DNA of 51,921 bases from Cryomorphaceae bacterium (GTDB lineage Bacteria > Bacteroidota > Bacteroidia > Flavobacteriales > Schleiferiaceae). Shown here in pieces: positions 6,856-16,161 of this stretch. Every line of letters starts with the position of its first letter. The first letter of the stretch is position 1. The stretch lies in NCBI GenBank assembly GCA_022565745.1, contig JAIUMB010000001.1, forward strand, positions 1 to 51,921. Direction: 5' to 3'. The notes beneath the pieces were generated by a model. That model ran no database searches. It had not been told where the DNA came from and saw nothing but the letters and a program-made list of their open reading frames with translations. A program made the translations under genes and the position numbers.

Positions 6856-7644
6856 ATGATGAATGTGAGCGTGAAATTCCTGCCACATATTTCGTTTGTG
6901 GAATTGGTCTGGTTTCGCTCTATCATCTCTATGGCCATCACCATAACATATCTGCGTAGCATTAAGGTTTCGGTATGGGGCTCTGGTAACCACAAGCGGT
7001 TATTGTACTTACGAGGTGTTTTTGGGGTAACGGCCCTGAGTTTGTTTTTTTATACCCTACAGCGACTTCCTCTGGCTACTGCCATTACATTGCAGTATTT
7101 ATCGCCCATATTTACAGCGCTTTTTGCTGTGTTGTTTTTAGGCGAACGCGTTCGACGGATACAATGGTTTTTTTTCGCCATTGCTTTTGCGGGAATACTG
7201 GTGTTGCGCGGCAGTGCTGATGGCATTACTTGGGGGATTTTTTTTGCAGGGGTAGGGTCAGCGGCGCTGGCGGGTGCTGCTTATACAGTAATAAGCAAGT
7301 TGAAAAACCGCGAACACCCCGTGGTTGTGGTGTTCTACTTTCCGCTTATTGCCATTCCTGTCATGAGTATATTCTTGCCGGGTGTTTGGGTCACTCCACA
7401 AGGCATAGATTGGTTTTTTATACTGCTAATGGGTATATCTACGCAGTTTGGACAAGTCTATCTCACCAAAGCTTATCAAGCAGAGGATGCCAGTAAAATT
7501 GCCATTTTTAAATATTTGGGCGTGTTGTTTGGACTAGGATTCGACCTGGTTTTGTTTAAAATCACCCATTCGTACGGCGTTTTATTCGGAATATCTCTGG
7601 TGTTATTGGGGGTTGTTTTACAGGTTTTGCAAAAGAAACGATAA
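6856..7644 (+). CDS. EamA/DMT-family transporter
   Basis: 262 residues from the first ATG; multi-pass inner-membrane protein of the drug/metabolite transporter superfamily with two EamA repeats (about 1-115 and 130-262). Features include GVTALSLFFYTLQRLPLATA and ITLQYLSPIFTALFAVLFLG in the first repeat and an equivalent STQFGQVYLTKAYQ in the second. The reading frame stays open upstream to 6784 and codes for LNKQAVIFALVSVVAFA just before the ATG, which looks like the missing half of the first membrane helix. The only plausible upstream initiator is CTG at 6805, which would give 279 residues and nine to ten helices. Substrate unknown. It follows gcvT directly. Confidence 0.85.
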   Translation: MMNVSVKFLPHISFVELVWFRSIISMAITITYLRSIKVSVWGSGNHKRLLYLRGVFGVTALSLFFYTLQRLPLATAITLQYLSPIFTALFAVLFLGERVRRIQWFFFAIAFAGILVLRGSADGITWGIFFAGVGSAALAGAAYTVISKLKNREHPVVVVFYFPLIAIPVMSIFLPGVWVTPQGIDWFFILLMGISTQFGQVYLTKAYQAEDASKIAIFKYLGVLFGLGFDLVLFKITHSYGVLFGISLVLLGVVLQVLQKKR

Positions 7645-7646
7645 CA

Positions 7647-7677
7647 TTTGTGTGTAAAGGATTTTGTTGTAATTTTG
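7647..7677 (+). promoter_or_regulatory. Promoter of rplS
   Basis: TTTG (7647-7650), 19 bases, TAATTTTG (7670-7677): a full consensus match. It leaves a leader of about 77 bases before rplS; I saw no recognisable L19 autoregulatory fold by eye. Confidence 0.8.
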
Positions 7678-7760
7678 CACCCTGTTTATCAGACGAATGA
7701 TCAACCACTGGCAAGGGTTGTGTATGTTGACATTCGGGAATTATTTTAAATCAGCTCGTC

Positions 7761-8111
7761 ATGGACAGCATCATTTCCTACGTACAAGATCAGTACATTG
7801 AGAAAAAAGAACTACCTGATTTTTCATCGGGAGACACCATTACTGTTTATTACCAAATTCGCGAAGGCGAAAAGGTGCGTACTCAGTTTTTTCGCGGCAT
7901 TGTATTGCAGCGTCGTGGTTCAGGAGCCACAGAAACTTTTACCATCCGCAAAATGAGTGGTAACGTTGGGGTAGAACGTATTTTCCCCATCAACTCACCA
8001 AGCATTGAGCGCATTGAAGTGAACAAACGTGGTAGTGTACGTCGTGCACGTATCTTCTATCAACGTGAACGCACAGGTAAATCTGCACGTATTCGCGAAA
8101 GACGCATTTAA
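7761..8111 (+). CDS. rplS: 50S ribosomal protein L19
   Basis: 116 residues, the standard length. The conserved core DTITVYYQIREGEKVRTQFF, followed by GATETFTIRKMSGNVGVERIFPI (about 56-78), identifies L19, which lies at the subunit interface of the large ribosomal subunit. Basic C-terminus RRARIFYQRERTGKSARIRE is typical. Alone here, without the rpsP-rimM-trmD neighbours found in many other bacteria; it has its own promoter and terminator. Confidence 0.98.
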   Translation: MDSIISYVQDQYIEKKELPDFSSGDTITVYYQIREGEKVRTQFFRGIVLQRRGSGATETFTIRKMSGNVGVERIFPINSPSIERIEVNKRGSVRRARIFYQRERTGKSARIRERRI

Positions 8112-8131
8112 GTTTTGCGTGACATTACTAC

Positions 8132-8167
8132 AAAAGCCGATTGATTGAATTCAGTCGGCTTTTTTTT
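8132..8167 (+). terminator. Terminator of rplS
   Basis: AAGCCGATTGA and TCAGTCGGCTT pair around TTGAAT, followed by a run of eight T. Confidence 0.9.
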
Positions 8168-8211
8168 GTTTGGTATTTAGTTTTGAGAGTTATTAAACCA
8201 TCAACTAACAA

Positions 8212-8245
8212 CAAAAAAAGCCATCTATTACGATGGCTTTTTTTG
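8212..8245 (-). terminator. Terminator of dnaK, likely bidirectional
   Basis: AAAAAAAGCCATC and GATGGCTTTTTTT form an A/T-extended stem with loop TATTAC, located 20 bases past the dnaK stop. Confidence 0.9.
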
Positions 8246-8264
8246 TGTTAAAACAGTCGATAAA

Positions 8265-10172
8265 TTACTTTTTATCGTCATCGTTTACCTCTTCGTACTC
8301 AACGTCGGTTACATCATCAGCACCTGGACCGCTACCGGCTTGGTCTCCTTCAGCTTGCTGTCCAGCTTCCTGCTGCGCTTTGTAGAGATCTTCCGAAGCG
8401 TTTTTCCACGCTTCATTGACTTTCTCTGTAGCTGCGTCAATGGCGGCAAGGTCTTGCTTGCTGTGTGCTTCTTTTAATTCGTTGATGGCACTTTCTACGG
8501 CCGACTTCTTATCATCTGGAAGTTTATCTCCAAACTCTTTTAATTGCTTTTCACTTTGGAAAATCATTCCGTCGGCAGCATTGAGCTTGTCGATGCGCTC
8601 TTTTGCTTGTTTATCAGCGTCAGCGTTAGCTTCGGCTTCTTGTTTCATCTTCTCGATTTCTTCCTTAGACAAACCAGATGAAGCTTCAATGCGGATGCTT
8701 TGCTCTTTACCGGTATTTTGGTCTTTGGCAGACACGTTAAGGATACCATTGGCATCGATGTCGAATGTCACTTCAATCTTTGGTACCCCGCGTGGTGCAG
8801 GTGGAATACCGTCTAAGTGGAAGCGACCGATGGTTTTGTTGTCACTCGCCATAGAACGCTCACCTTGGAGAACGTGAATTTCTACTGAAGGCTGATTGTC
8901 AGCAGCAGTAGAGAAGGTCTCACTCTTCTTCGTTGGTATGGTTGTATTGGCTTCAATGAGCTTGGTAAATACACCACCCATGGTTTCGATACCTAGAGAA
9001 AGCGGTGTTACGTCAAGAAGCAATACATCTTTTACATCACCGGTAAGAACCCCACCCTGGATAGACGCACCAAGGGCAACAACTTCATCAGGATTTACGC
9101 CCTTCGAAGGTTCCTTTCCAAAGAAGCTTTTAACAGCTTCTTGAATGGCGGGAATTCGTGTTGATCCACCTACAAGAATAACTTCATCAATATCCGCAGG
9201 TTTTAAACCGGCTTTTTCTAATGCGTTTTTTGCCGGGTCAATGGTGCGCTTGATAAGGCTATCGGCTAAGCTTTCAAACTTGGAGCGACTAAGTGTTTTC
9301 ACCAAGTGCTTCGGTCCGGAAGCTGTAGCAGTAACATAAGGCAGGTTGATTTCTGTACTTGAGCTGGAAGACAATTCAATTTTTGCTTTTTCAGCGGCGT
9401 CTTTTAAACGTTGAAGAGCCATAGCGTCTTTGCGCAAATCAATATCTTCTTCATTTTTAAATTCATCGGCCAACCAGTCAATGATAACTTGGTCAAAGTC
9501 ATCACCACCTAGGTGTGTATCTCCTTCGGTTGAACGCACTTCAAATACACCATCCCCAAGTTCAAGAATAGAAACGTCATGTGTACCACCACCGCAGTCA
9601 AATACGGCGATTTTCATGTCTTTCCCACGCTTGTCAATACCGTATGCTAATGCTGCTGCGGTAGGTTCATTGATGATACGACGCACCTTTAAACCAGCAA
9701 TTTCACCGGCTTCTTTCGTGGCTTGACGCTCAGCATCATTGAAGTAAGCAGGAACAGTAATAACAGCTTCTGTAACGGTTTGTCCGAGATAATCTTCCGC
9801 CGTTTTCTTCATTTTTTGCAAAATCATTGCAGAAATCTCTTGAGGCGTATAGCTACGTCCATCAATATCAACACGTGGTGTGTCGTTATCTCCTTTTACA
9901 ACTTTATAAGGTACACGTGAAATTTCTTTAGCGCTTCCGCTGAAAGACGCCCCCATGAAACGCTTGATGGAGAAAATGGTTTTTTCTGGATTGGTGATGG
10001 CTTGCCGTTTTGCCGGATCACCAATCTTGCGCTCACCTCCTTCTACAAATGCAACTATAGATGGGGTCGTGCGTTTTCCTTCGCTGTTTGGAATAACCAC
10101 TGGTTCGTTACCTTCCATTACGGCAACACAAGAGTTGGTTGTTCCTAAGTCAATACCAATTATTTTACTCAT
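8265..10172 (-). CDS. dnaK: Hsp70 chaperone DnaK
   Basis: 635 residues, full length. DnaK binds unfolded peptides in an ATP-driven cycle with DnaJ and GrpE. The ATPase domain begins IGIDLGTTNSCVAVMEGNEP and includes AVFDCGGGTHDVSILELGDG and a second phosphate motif ILVGGSTRIPAIQEAV. The substrate-binding domain starts near DVLLLDVTPLSLGIETMGG. The helical lid and Asp/Glu-rich tail end DDVTDVEYEEVNDDDKK. Monocistronic here, with no grpE or dnaJ nearby. No CIRCE-type inverted repeat was seen upstream, and I did not find a clear TAnnTTTG box. Confidence 0.98.
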   Translation of the reverse strand: MSKIIGIDLGTTNSCVAVMEGNEPVVIPNSEGKRTTPSIVAFVEGGERKIGDPAKRQAITNPEKTIFSIKRFMGASFSGSAKEISRVPYKVVKGDNDTPRVDIDGRSYTPQEISAMILQKMKKTAEDYLGQTVTEAVITVPAYFNDAERQATKEAGEIAGLKVRRIINEPTAAALAYGIDKRGKDMKIAVFDCGGGTHDVSILELGDGVFEVRSTEGDTHLGGDDFDQVIIDWLADEFKNEEDIDLRKDAMALQRLKDAAEKAKIELSSSSSTEINLPYVTATASGPKHLVKTLSRSKFESLADSLIKRTIDPAKNALEKAGLKPADIDEVILVGGSTRIPAIQEAVKSFFGKEPSKGVNPDEVVALGASIQGGVLTGDVKDVLLLDVTPLSLGIETMGGVFTKLIEANTTIPTKKSETFSTAADNQPSVEIHVLQGERSMASDNKTIGRFHLDGIPPAPRGVPKIEVTFDIDANGILNVSAKDQNTGKEQSIRIEASSGLSKEEIEKMKQEAEANADADKQAKERIDKLNAADGMIFQSEKQLKEFGDKLPDDKKSAVESAINELKEAHSKQDLAAIDAATEKVNEAWKNASEDLYKAQQEAGQQAEGDQAGSGPGADDVTDVEYEEVNDDDKK

Positions 10173-10302
10173 GATACGATTTTTTTCGTTTTCAATATTT
10201 TAATTCTCTTTGCTCAATTGATATGCCATGAGACAAGCGGTGACGGAATTGCGGCTTTTTGGCTGTCAGTATGGGGTAATTACTGACAATTTAGCACAAA
10301 TG

Positions 10303-12018
10303 TCATACTTCGCCATATTTTGCGAGGGTCTGTGTCACGTTGTATGCGTGGTCAGCCATTCGTTCAAGTTCACTGAGGATATCCATATAAAATAGACCAC
10401 TTTGGATGGTGAACTTACCTTTTTCGATATTAGACAGGTAGTTATCGCGCAATAGAATGTACTGATTGTTGATGTCGTTTTCAAGTGCCTTTGCAGATGA
10501 TGGGTCGTGTTTATTAAGTAAAAACCCTTCCTCCATGGTATCCATGGCTTTTTCTACCAGGGTCATCATGTTTAATATGTTATTGCGTTGCTCGGGGGTG
10601 AAATATGCTTTTTGTTCTTTGTGGTTTACTAAATTATACGCGCTTTTCACCATCAAGTCGGTGGAGCGTTCCAAGTAATTGGCGGCACTCATTAAGGCTC
10701 TTATTTCCATACTTAACCTGCCATCGAGTTTTTGTTCTGAGACTTTGGTTAAAAATTTCAATATACCAAACTCTGATGCATCGCTCATTTGCTCCGCTTG
10801 CCTTACTTTTTCTAAATAATTTTTTGATACCGCTAATTCTCCTTCCATGAGCATTTTTGGTAAGATTTGAAAGGTGCGTTGATTGAGCTTCACCATGGTA
10901 TGAATCTCTTTTTTAGCGCGTAGTATGGCCATCAATGGAGCCGTCACTTGTGTGTTGGTAAAGAGTTCACTGTCTAGATTGCCACCAAGTTTAATTTGCC
11001 CCTTAAAAACAGCGTTACAAAGGCGAATAAGTGATGGAATGGCAAACAAAAAAATGCTGACGTTTATGACGTTAAATAAGGTGTGAAAAACCGCTAACGC
11101 CATGGGAATGGCACGAGTGCTTTCGTTGGGGTCTTTTCCAGAAAATAAAATGGTGATGTCCGTTGTGAAACGCAGCAAAACATCAAACAACAAAATGGCC
11201 CAGATACTCCCCAAAGCATTGATGAGGAAATGAGCAAATGCAGCGCGTTTCGCTTGTATGTTGCCTATTAAAGCCGCGATATTGGCCGTTGCAGTGGTTC
11301 CAATGTTTTCTCCCAAAACCAAAGCCATGGCAAATGGAAGTGGTATCCATCCCTTGGCGGTCATCACCAATGTAATTGCCACAGCTGCGGTTGATGACTG
11401 AACGATTACAGCCACTATAGCACCAATGCCCATAAACATGAGCAGATATAGAAGACGACCAAAGTACGGTGTGTTGTCAAACTCATAAGCCTTTAAAAAT
11501 TGCAGCAATTCAGGGTTTGCTTGAAGATCTGGTGCATACATCTGCATGGCGTTGATTCCAATAAAGAGCAAACCAATACCGACGACAAACTCTCCACTGG
11601 AAACCACGCGCTCTTTCTTATTGAAAAGTAAAATAACTCCAATGAACACCATCCCGAAGGAAATGACGGCTGAGTCTATAACGCCAAACTCAACCAATGT
11701 TAGCAACCATGCCGTGATGGTGGTGCCGATATTTGCTCCGAGAATGACGCCAATGGATTGCGCTAAGTTGAGAATACCTGCATTGGCCAATCCAACAACG
11801 ATTACCGATGTTACAGATGAAGACTGCAGTAAAAAGGTTGCAAACATCCCTGTTAACAAACCATAATACTTATTGGCTGTCATTGTGGTTACTACGGCCT
11901 TAAATTTCGAGCCGGCAGATTTTTGTATGCCGTCGCTCATGACCTTCATGCCAAAAATGAAGAGTCCAACGCTTCCTAATAGTTGGATAAATTGCAGCCA
12001 AGTGTAACCCATGAGCAA
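10303..12018 (-). CDS. Na/Pi cotransporter family protein with PhoU-like C-terminal domain
   Basis: 571 residues. The N-terminal 340 or so residues are a membrane domain with two inverted SLC34-type repeats, marked by FLLQSSSVTSVIVVGLANAG (about 60-79) and VIVQSSTAAVAITLV; each is followed by a LGANIGTT or LGENIGTT motif. The remaining 200 residues are soluble helices resembling PhoU. The family (YjbB/NptA-like) moves phosphate, coupled to sodium, across the inner membrane; the direction is not known from sequence. ATG codons at 12018 and 12012 are both possible starts. No pst or pho genes are nearby. Confidence 0.92.
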   Translation of the reverse strand: MLMGYTWLQFIQLLGSVGLFIFGMKVMSDGIQKSAGSKFKAVVTTMTANKYYGLLTGMFATFLLQSSSVTSVIVVGLANAGILNLAQSIGVILGANIGTTITAWLLTLVEFGVIDSAVISFGMVFIGVILLFNKKERVVSSGEFVVGIGLLFIGINAMQMYAPDLQANPELLQFLKAYEFDNTPYFGRLLYLLMFMGIGAIVAVIVQSSTAAVAITLVMTAKGWIPLPFAMALVLGENIGTTATANIAALIGNIQAKRAAFAHFLINALGSIWAILLFDVLLRFTTDITILFSGKDPNESTRAIPMALAVFHTLFNVINVSIFLFAIPSLIRLCNAVFKGQIKLGGNLDSELFTNTQVTAPLMAILRAKKEIHTMVKLNQRTFQILPKMLMEGELAVSKNYLEKVRQAEQMSDASEFGILKFLTKVSEQKLDGRLSMEIRALMSAANYLERSTDLMVKSAYNLVNHKEQKAYFTPEQRNNILNMMTLVEKAMDTMEEGFLLNKHDPSSAKALENDINNQYILLRDNYLSNIEKGKFTIQSGLFYMDILSELERMADHAYNVTQTLAKYGEV

Positions 12019-12130
12019 ATGAAGTGTAGACGGCGAAAATATGAATTATCCGCTTATGAAGTGTTACATTAATGTTTTAATGTGAGCTGCGGTATTAATG
12101 GCTGAAAATATGTGCGTTGTTTTAAGACAT

Positions 12131-13582
12131 TTACTCATCATTGAGATACCCCGATAAGGTATCAAAGAAAGTGGTTTTCCCGTCGTAAGTCTCCCTGCTT
12201 AAGCGATTGCGAAGGCAAAGTGCCCAAAGTACTGTTTCCATGAAAAAATAGCGCTCGTCTTTTATATCATCGGTCAGGTATCGATCAACCAATTCACCAA
12301 GCGCAGGAATACCATCTAAGGTGTCGCGATACACACCATCATCGGAGGTAGAGTCAAGTTGTATTTCGCGATTACTCTCAAACCAACGAACGATTTTGTT
12401 GTATGGGTGTCCTTCGTCAGATGATTTGATTTTATCCATAGCGGGGAAGTTAAACTCAGCGAGCAAGGCGTGTAATGCGGTGCTGATTAAGTTTTCAGCG
12501 ACATCTAAACCGCCGATCTGTTCTCCTTCATAAACCAATTCTACCTTACCTATTATGGCTGGTATAATGGCTAAAAAATCTACGGGCCTAAATGAGGTTG
12601 ATTGGGTATTATTAATCAGTGCCCGTTCTTCAGCTGCGGCATACAAAAGCTCTCTCGCAGCAATGCCCAAACGAACAGATACACCACTTTTTTGATCAAT
12701 ATAACTGCTTTCACGTGCCTCTTCCATCAATAGGTGTAAGCTTGTGCCAACGCTAGTCATCCATGGTGCTATATTGGTGTTTTTAACTTTTGCTTCTTGC
12801 GCATAGATGATTTCAGCGGCTTCTCTTTCGGGGTAATGGGTGAGAATTTGAGAACCAATGCGGTCTTTTAACGGGGTAATGATGCTGCCACGCTGAGTAT
12901 AATCCTCTGGATTAGCGGTAAAGACAAAGTGGGTATCTAAATTCATTCTCAATTGAAACCCTCGTATCTGTATGTCGCCTTCTTGCAGCGCATTAAACAA
13001 GGCGACTTGAATCCTTGGTTGAAGGTCAGAAAGTTCGTTGATGACAAAAATACAGCGATGTGCTCGCGGAATCATTCCAAAGTTGATGACGCGTTCATCT
13101 GAGAAGTTTAGTTTTTCGTTTGCTGCTTTTACCGGATCAATATCTCCAACCAAATCGGCAATGGTAACATCTGGAGTGGCTAATTTTTCAAAGTACCTTT
13201 CGTTGCGGTGAATCCAGCAGATGGGCGCATTGTCACCATGTTTTTCAATAAGCTCTTTTCCTTCTTTGGTAATAGGTTTGAATGGGTCTTCCAAGACTTC
13301 CGTTCCATCTAAAGCGGGAATGTATTCGTCGAGAAAAGAAACCAATTGTCGAGCCATCCTGGTTTTACCTTGGCCGCGTAGTCCGAGGAAGTTGATGTTG
13401 TGTCCGGCCAGTATAGCCCGAATAATTTGGGGTTCAACAGAATCGCTGTAACCGTGAATGCCCTCAAAGAGCGCATCATTGTTTTTTATTTTGGCAATAA
13501 TATTGTCTCGTAATTCGTCTTTGACTGATTTTGACGTGTATTGACTTTCTCTTAATGCACCTAGTGTTTTTGCTTTTATCAT
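12131..13582 (-). CDS. MoxR/magnesium-chelatase-like AAA+ ATPase
   Basis: 483 residues. The Walker A motif is GLRGQGKT (67-74). The Walker B equivalent is CIFVINEL (177-184), with Asn where Asp is usual but the catalytic Glu kept; I believe INEL is the normal form in this subfamily. FTANPEDYTQRGSIITPLKD (about 222-241) covers sensor 1 and the arginine-finger region. Such ATPases work with a partner VWA protein, often to insert metals or remodel protein complexes. The VWA gene lies 86 bases upstream on the same strand, so the two are probably co-expressed. The cellular target is unknown. Confidence 0.85.
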   Translation of the reverse strand: MIKAKTLGALRESQYTSKSVKDELRDNIIAKIKNNDALFEGIHGYSDSVEPQIIRAILAGHNINFLGLRGQGKTRMARQLVSFLDEYIPALDGTEVLEDPFKPITKEGKELIEKHGDNAPICWIHRNERYFEKLATPDVTIADLVGDIDPVKAANEKLNFSDERVINFGMIPRAHRCIFVINELSDLQPRIQVALFNALQEGDIQIRGFQLRMNLDTHFVFTANPEDYTQRGSIITPLKDRIGSQILTHYPEREAAEIIYAQEAKVKNTNIAPWMTSVGTSLHLLMEEARESSYIDQKSGVSVRLGIAARELLYAAAEERALINNTQSTSFRPVDFLAIIPAIIGKVELVYEGEQIGGLDVAENLISTALHALLAEFNFPAMDKIKSSDEGHPYNKIVRWFESNREIQLDSTSDDGVYRDTLDGIPALGELVDRYLTDDIKDERYFFMETVLWALCLRNRLSRETYDGKTTFFDTLSGYLNDE

Positions 13583-13668
13583 GGTTTTAAAGGCTTTTTA
13601 GTTGTGGTATGGAACCCTCATTACGTTTATTCTCAGGTATGAAAAACCGGGTTTGCCAGAGGGGTTAA

Positions 13669-14772
13669 TTAATTTCTTCGTTTGCGATTGTTTTGATAAT
13701 CGTGGAAAATGATTTCGCCCAAGTCATCCAATCCGGTAAATAATGCTTTACCGTTGTTAACTTCCGAAAAACGGTCAATAAACGCCATCAAATAAGGGTC
13801 TTGGGCAATCATAAATGTGGTAATGGGAATGTTGTTTTTCTTGCACTCTGCGGCTTTTTGTAGACATTTATTGACAATATAGTCATCCAGCCCCATGCTG
13901 TTTTTGTAATATGTGCCATCGGGTTCTTTTATGCAAGATGGTTTCCCGTCGGTAATCATCATAATTTGCTTGTTGGCACTGCGTTTTTTGCGCAAAATAT
14001 CCAAAGCCAATTCTAATCCAGCCACGGTATTGGTGTGGTATGGTCCAACATTTAGGTAGGGGAGTTCTTTGAGTGGCACTGGCCAGGCATCGTTCCCGAA
14101 AACAATGATGTCTAAGCTGTCTTTGGGATATTTGGTGGTAATTAATTCACTTAACGCCAAGGCAACTTTCTTTGCCGGAGTAATACGATCTTCGCCGTAG
14201 AGAATCATACTGTGACTGATGTCTATCATCAATACGGTGGCCACAGAAGAGTGGTAAACACCTTCATACACCTCCAAGTCTTCCGGCAAAAGCCCCGGAT
14301 CTTTGATGCCTCCGCGAACCATGGCATTTCGCAAACTATTAGTCATATCAATATGTTCGACGGAGTCACCAAATTGATATGGACGAGTACCCTCGGTTTC
14401 ATCGGACCTACTTTTCCCGGCTTTATTGAGACGATGTTGTCCTAAATGACTCTTCTTGAGTTTGCCAAAAATATTCAACATCGCTTGTTTGCGAATGATG
14501 CGCTCTGTTTTTTCAGAAATAGAACGCTTAGGCAAGCCGCCAGGTGTATTGATTTCTTCTCGAAGCAATCCTCTTTCTTTGAGTTCTTCTACAAAATCGT
14601 CAATGGTATAGCTTTGATCTGTTATTTCATATTGCTTGTCCAATTCTTCAAGCCAATCTAAAGCCTCATCAACATCGCCTGAAGTATAAAGTATGAGCTC
14701 TCGAAAAACCGAAAAAAGCTTATCGAAATTGGATTTATGTGGCGAAACATATGGTACAAAGGCGTATCTCAT
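13669..14772 (-). CDS. VWA domain protein, partner of the adjacent AAA+ ATPase
   Basis: 367 residues, no signal peptide, so cytoplasmic. An N-terminal helical region (about 1-170) precedes a VWA domain with the adhesion site MIDISHSM (Asp184) and MMITDGKPS further on; IIVFGNDAW is a typical VWA strand. This matches the CoxE/VWA partners of MoxR-type ATPases, which are thought to bind substrate through the metal site while the AAA+ ring supplies force. The ATG at 14772 sits in the first copy of an exact 22-base tandem duplication, so a second, out-of-frame ATG with identical surroundings lies just upstream. Confidence 0.82.
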   Translation of the reverse strand: MRYAFVPYVSPHKSNFDKLFSVFRELILYTSGDVDEALDWLEELDKQYEITDQSYTIDDFVEELKERGLLREEINTPGGLPKRSISEKTERIIRKQAMLNIFGKLKKSHLGQHRLNKAGKSRSDETEGTRPYQFGDSVEHIDMTNSLRNAMVRGGIKDPGLLPEDLEVYEGVYHSSVATVLMIDISHSMILYGEDRITPAKKVALALSELITTKYPKDSLDIIVFGNDAWPVPLKELPYLNVGPYHTNTVAGLELALDILRKKRSANKQIMMITDGKPSCIKEPDGTYYKNSMGLDDYIVNKCLQKAAECKKNNIPITTFMIAQDPYLMAFIDRFSEVNNGKALFTGLDDLGEIIFHDYQNNRKRRN

Positions 14773-14812
14773 AAATGATTAAACAACTATTCATAAATGA
14801 TTAAACAACTAT
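14769..14812. repeat. 22-base tandem duplication at the VWA gene start
   Basis: Positions 14769-14790 and 14791-14812 are identical. Each copy contains an ATG on the minus strand (14772 and 14794). Because 22 is not a multiple of three, the upstream ATG opens a different frame that reads about 19 codons and overlaps the true start. Confidence 0.9.
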
Positions 14813-14839
14813 ATTGGTTGGTTGTTTTCGCAAATTAAA

Positions 14840-16000
14840 TTAAGATTTTTTTTCCTCTGTGCCGTCTACATATTTCGCAAATCTTCCTTTACTACGATCG
14901 TGAACTTGGTCGTAACGACTCCAGGGCCAACCGCCAAATCGATTGCGTTGGTAGTCGGCAAAGGCCTGCTGGATTTCTTGTCTTGAATTCATGACAAATG
15001 GTCCGTGTTGTACCACTGGTTCGTTGATGGGACGGCCTTGCAGGACAAGGATTTTTACCGCGTTTTGTCCATTTTTAATTTGTAAATCGTGGGCAGCATC
15101 GACATCAACCGCATGATAATCGGGTATGGCTTTTCCTGCTACTTCAACACCACTACCTTCGTATACGTATAGCGTGCGATTAATACCGCTCTCTGTTTTC
15201 GGTAACACCATTTCAGCCCCCGGATCAAAATGTAGGTTGTATACACCTACGTGGTTGGCTGGATCGTGTGCCCACGAATCTTTTGGTGGCTTGGGTGATG
15301 ATTGGCCAAAGAGTGTCCCTGCCAAAACTTCTATATACACGTTGTTTTTATTAAAATTGGGAATGTTTTCGCTCCAAAACATTTTGTAGTCAGGCTGGGC
15401 CATTTTACTCTTTCTCGGTAAGTTAAGCCATATTTGAAACAATTCCAGTGGGTTGTCTTTATTGGAATGAATCAAAGGAAACATTTCGGAGTGCATCAGT
15501 CCTCTTCCTGCAGTCATCCATTGTAAATCTCCGTTGCCATACCTTCCGGCGCCACCAGCAGAGTCAGCATGATCAACCATGCCTTTTCGCACAACGGTGA
15601 GGGTTTCAAAGCCACGGTGAGGGTGACCGGGAAAACCGGGGATACGTTCTCCGTGGTACATGCGCCATCCGTCTTTGATGTGGAAGTCATTGCCAATATT
15701 TCTTCCGGCCAGTAATGAAGGATCTGGGCCCATTTCCTTGTTTCCTTTAGGGAACTTGTCTTCGTGATGTACACAAAACAAAAAAGGATCGAGTGTTTCC
15801 CACTGAAAACCCAAAGCCCGAATGCGTTTAATTTTACTCATGTCCTGTTGTTTGGAGTTGATATTATCTTTTTCATCTGATTTATTGACAAATAAAGCAC
15901 CCAACACAGGTGTTGCGGCTAGTGCCGTGGAACCAAGAACCAATTTGCTTAAAAATGTTCTTCGGTCCTGTTTTTTTGAATTTGAATTGCTGTTGCTCAT
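14840..16000 (-). CDS. Pirin-family cupin protein with Tat-like export signal
   Basis: 386 residues. The pirin core has the four metal ligands at the expected spacing: GHPHRGFETL gives His126 and His128, and LMHSEM gives His170 and Glu172. Pirins are bicupin, usually iron-binding, and some act as quercetin dioxygenases; most are cytoplasmic. Here residues 12-37 (DRRTFLSKL followed by a hydrophobic stretch ending PVLGAL) look like a twin-arginine signal, so the folded metalloprotein may be exported. A shorter cytoplasmic form from Met54 (MSKIKRI) would lack the signal. Single gene, no obvious partner; substrate unknown. Confidence 0.88.
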   Translation of the reverse strand: MSNSNSNSKKQDRRTFLSKLVLGSTALAATPVLGALFVNKSDEKDNINSKQQDMSKIKRIRALGFQWETLDPFLFCVHHEDKFPKGNKEMGPDPSLLAGRNIGNDFHIKDGWRMYHGERIPGFPGHPHRGFETLTVVRKGMVDHADSAGGAGRYGNGDLQWMTAGRGLMHSEMFPLIHSNKDNPLELFQIWLNLPRKSKMAQPDYKMFWSENIPNFNKNNVYIEVLAGTLFGQSSPKPPKDSWAHDPANHVGVYNLHFDPGAEMVLPKTESGINRTLYVYEGSGVEVAGKAIPDYHAVDVDAAHDLQIKNGQNAVKILVLQGRPINEPVVQHGPFVMNSRQEIQQAFADYQRNRFGGWPWSRYDQVHDRSKGRFAKYVDGTEEKKS

Positions 16001-16161
16001 CTCAAAATGTTTACTGTTTGAAACTTTCTTCGACTCTTTGCGATAGGGCTAAGTTACTCATGTAAGACCGATTATTGGCTTTGGTTGTTTTGTGTCATCG
16101 TTTTTTTTAATGCAGTTTAAGGATTAACAGACCGAGCCTATTGAATACTCAGGTATTTGTT

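Noticed and set aside
8416..10203. Series of plus-strand open frames opposite dnaK
   Set aside because: They mirror the strongly biased codons of dnaK and resemble no known protein.
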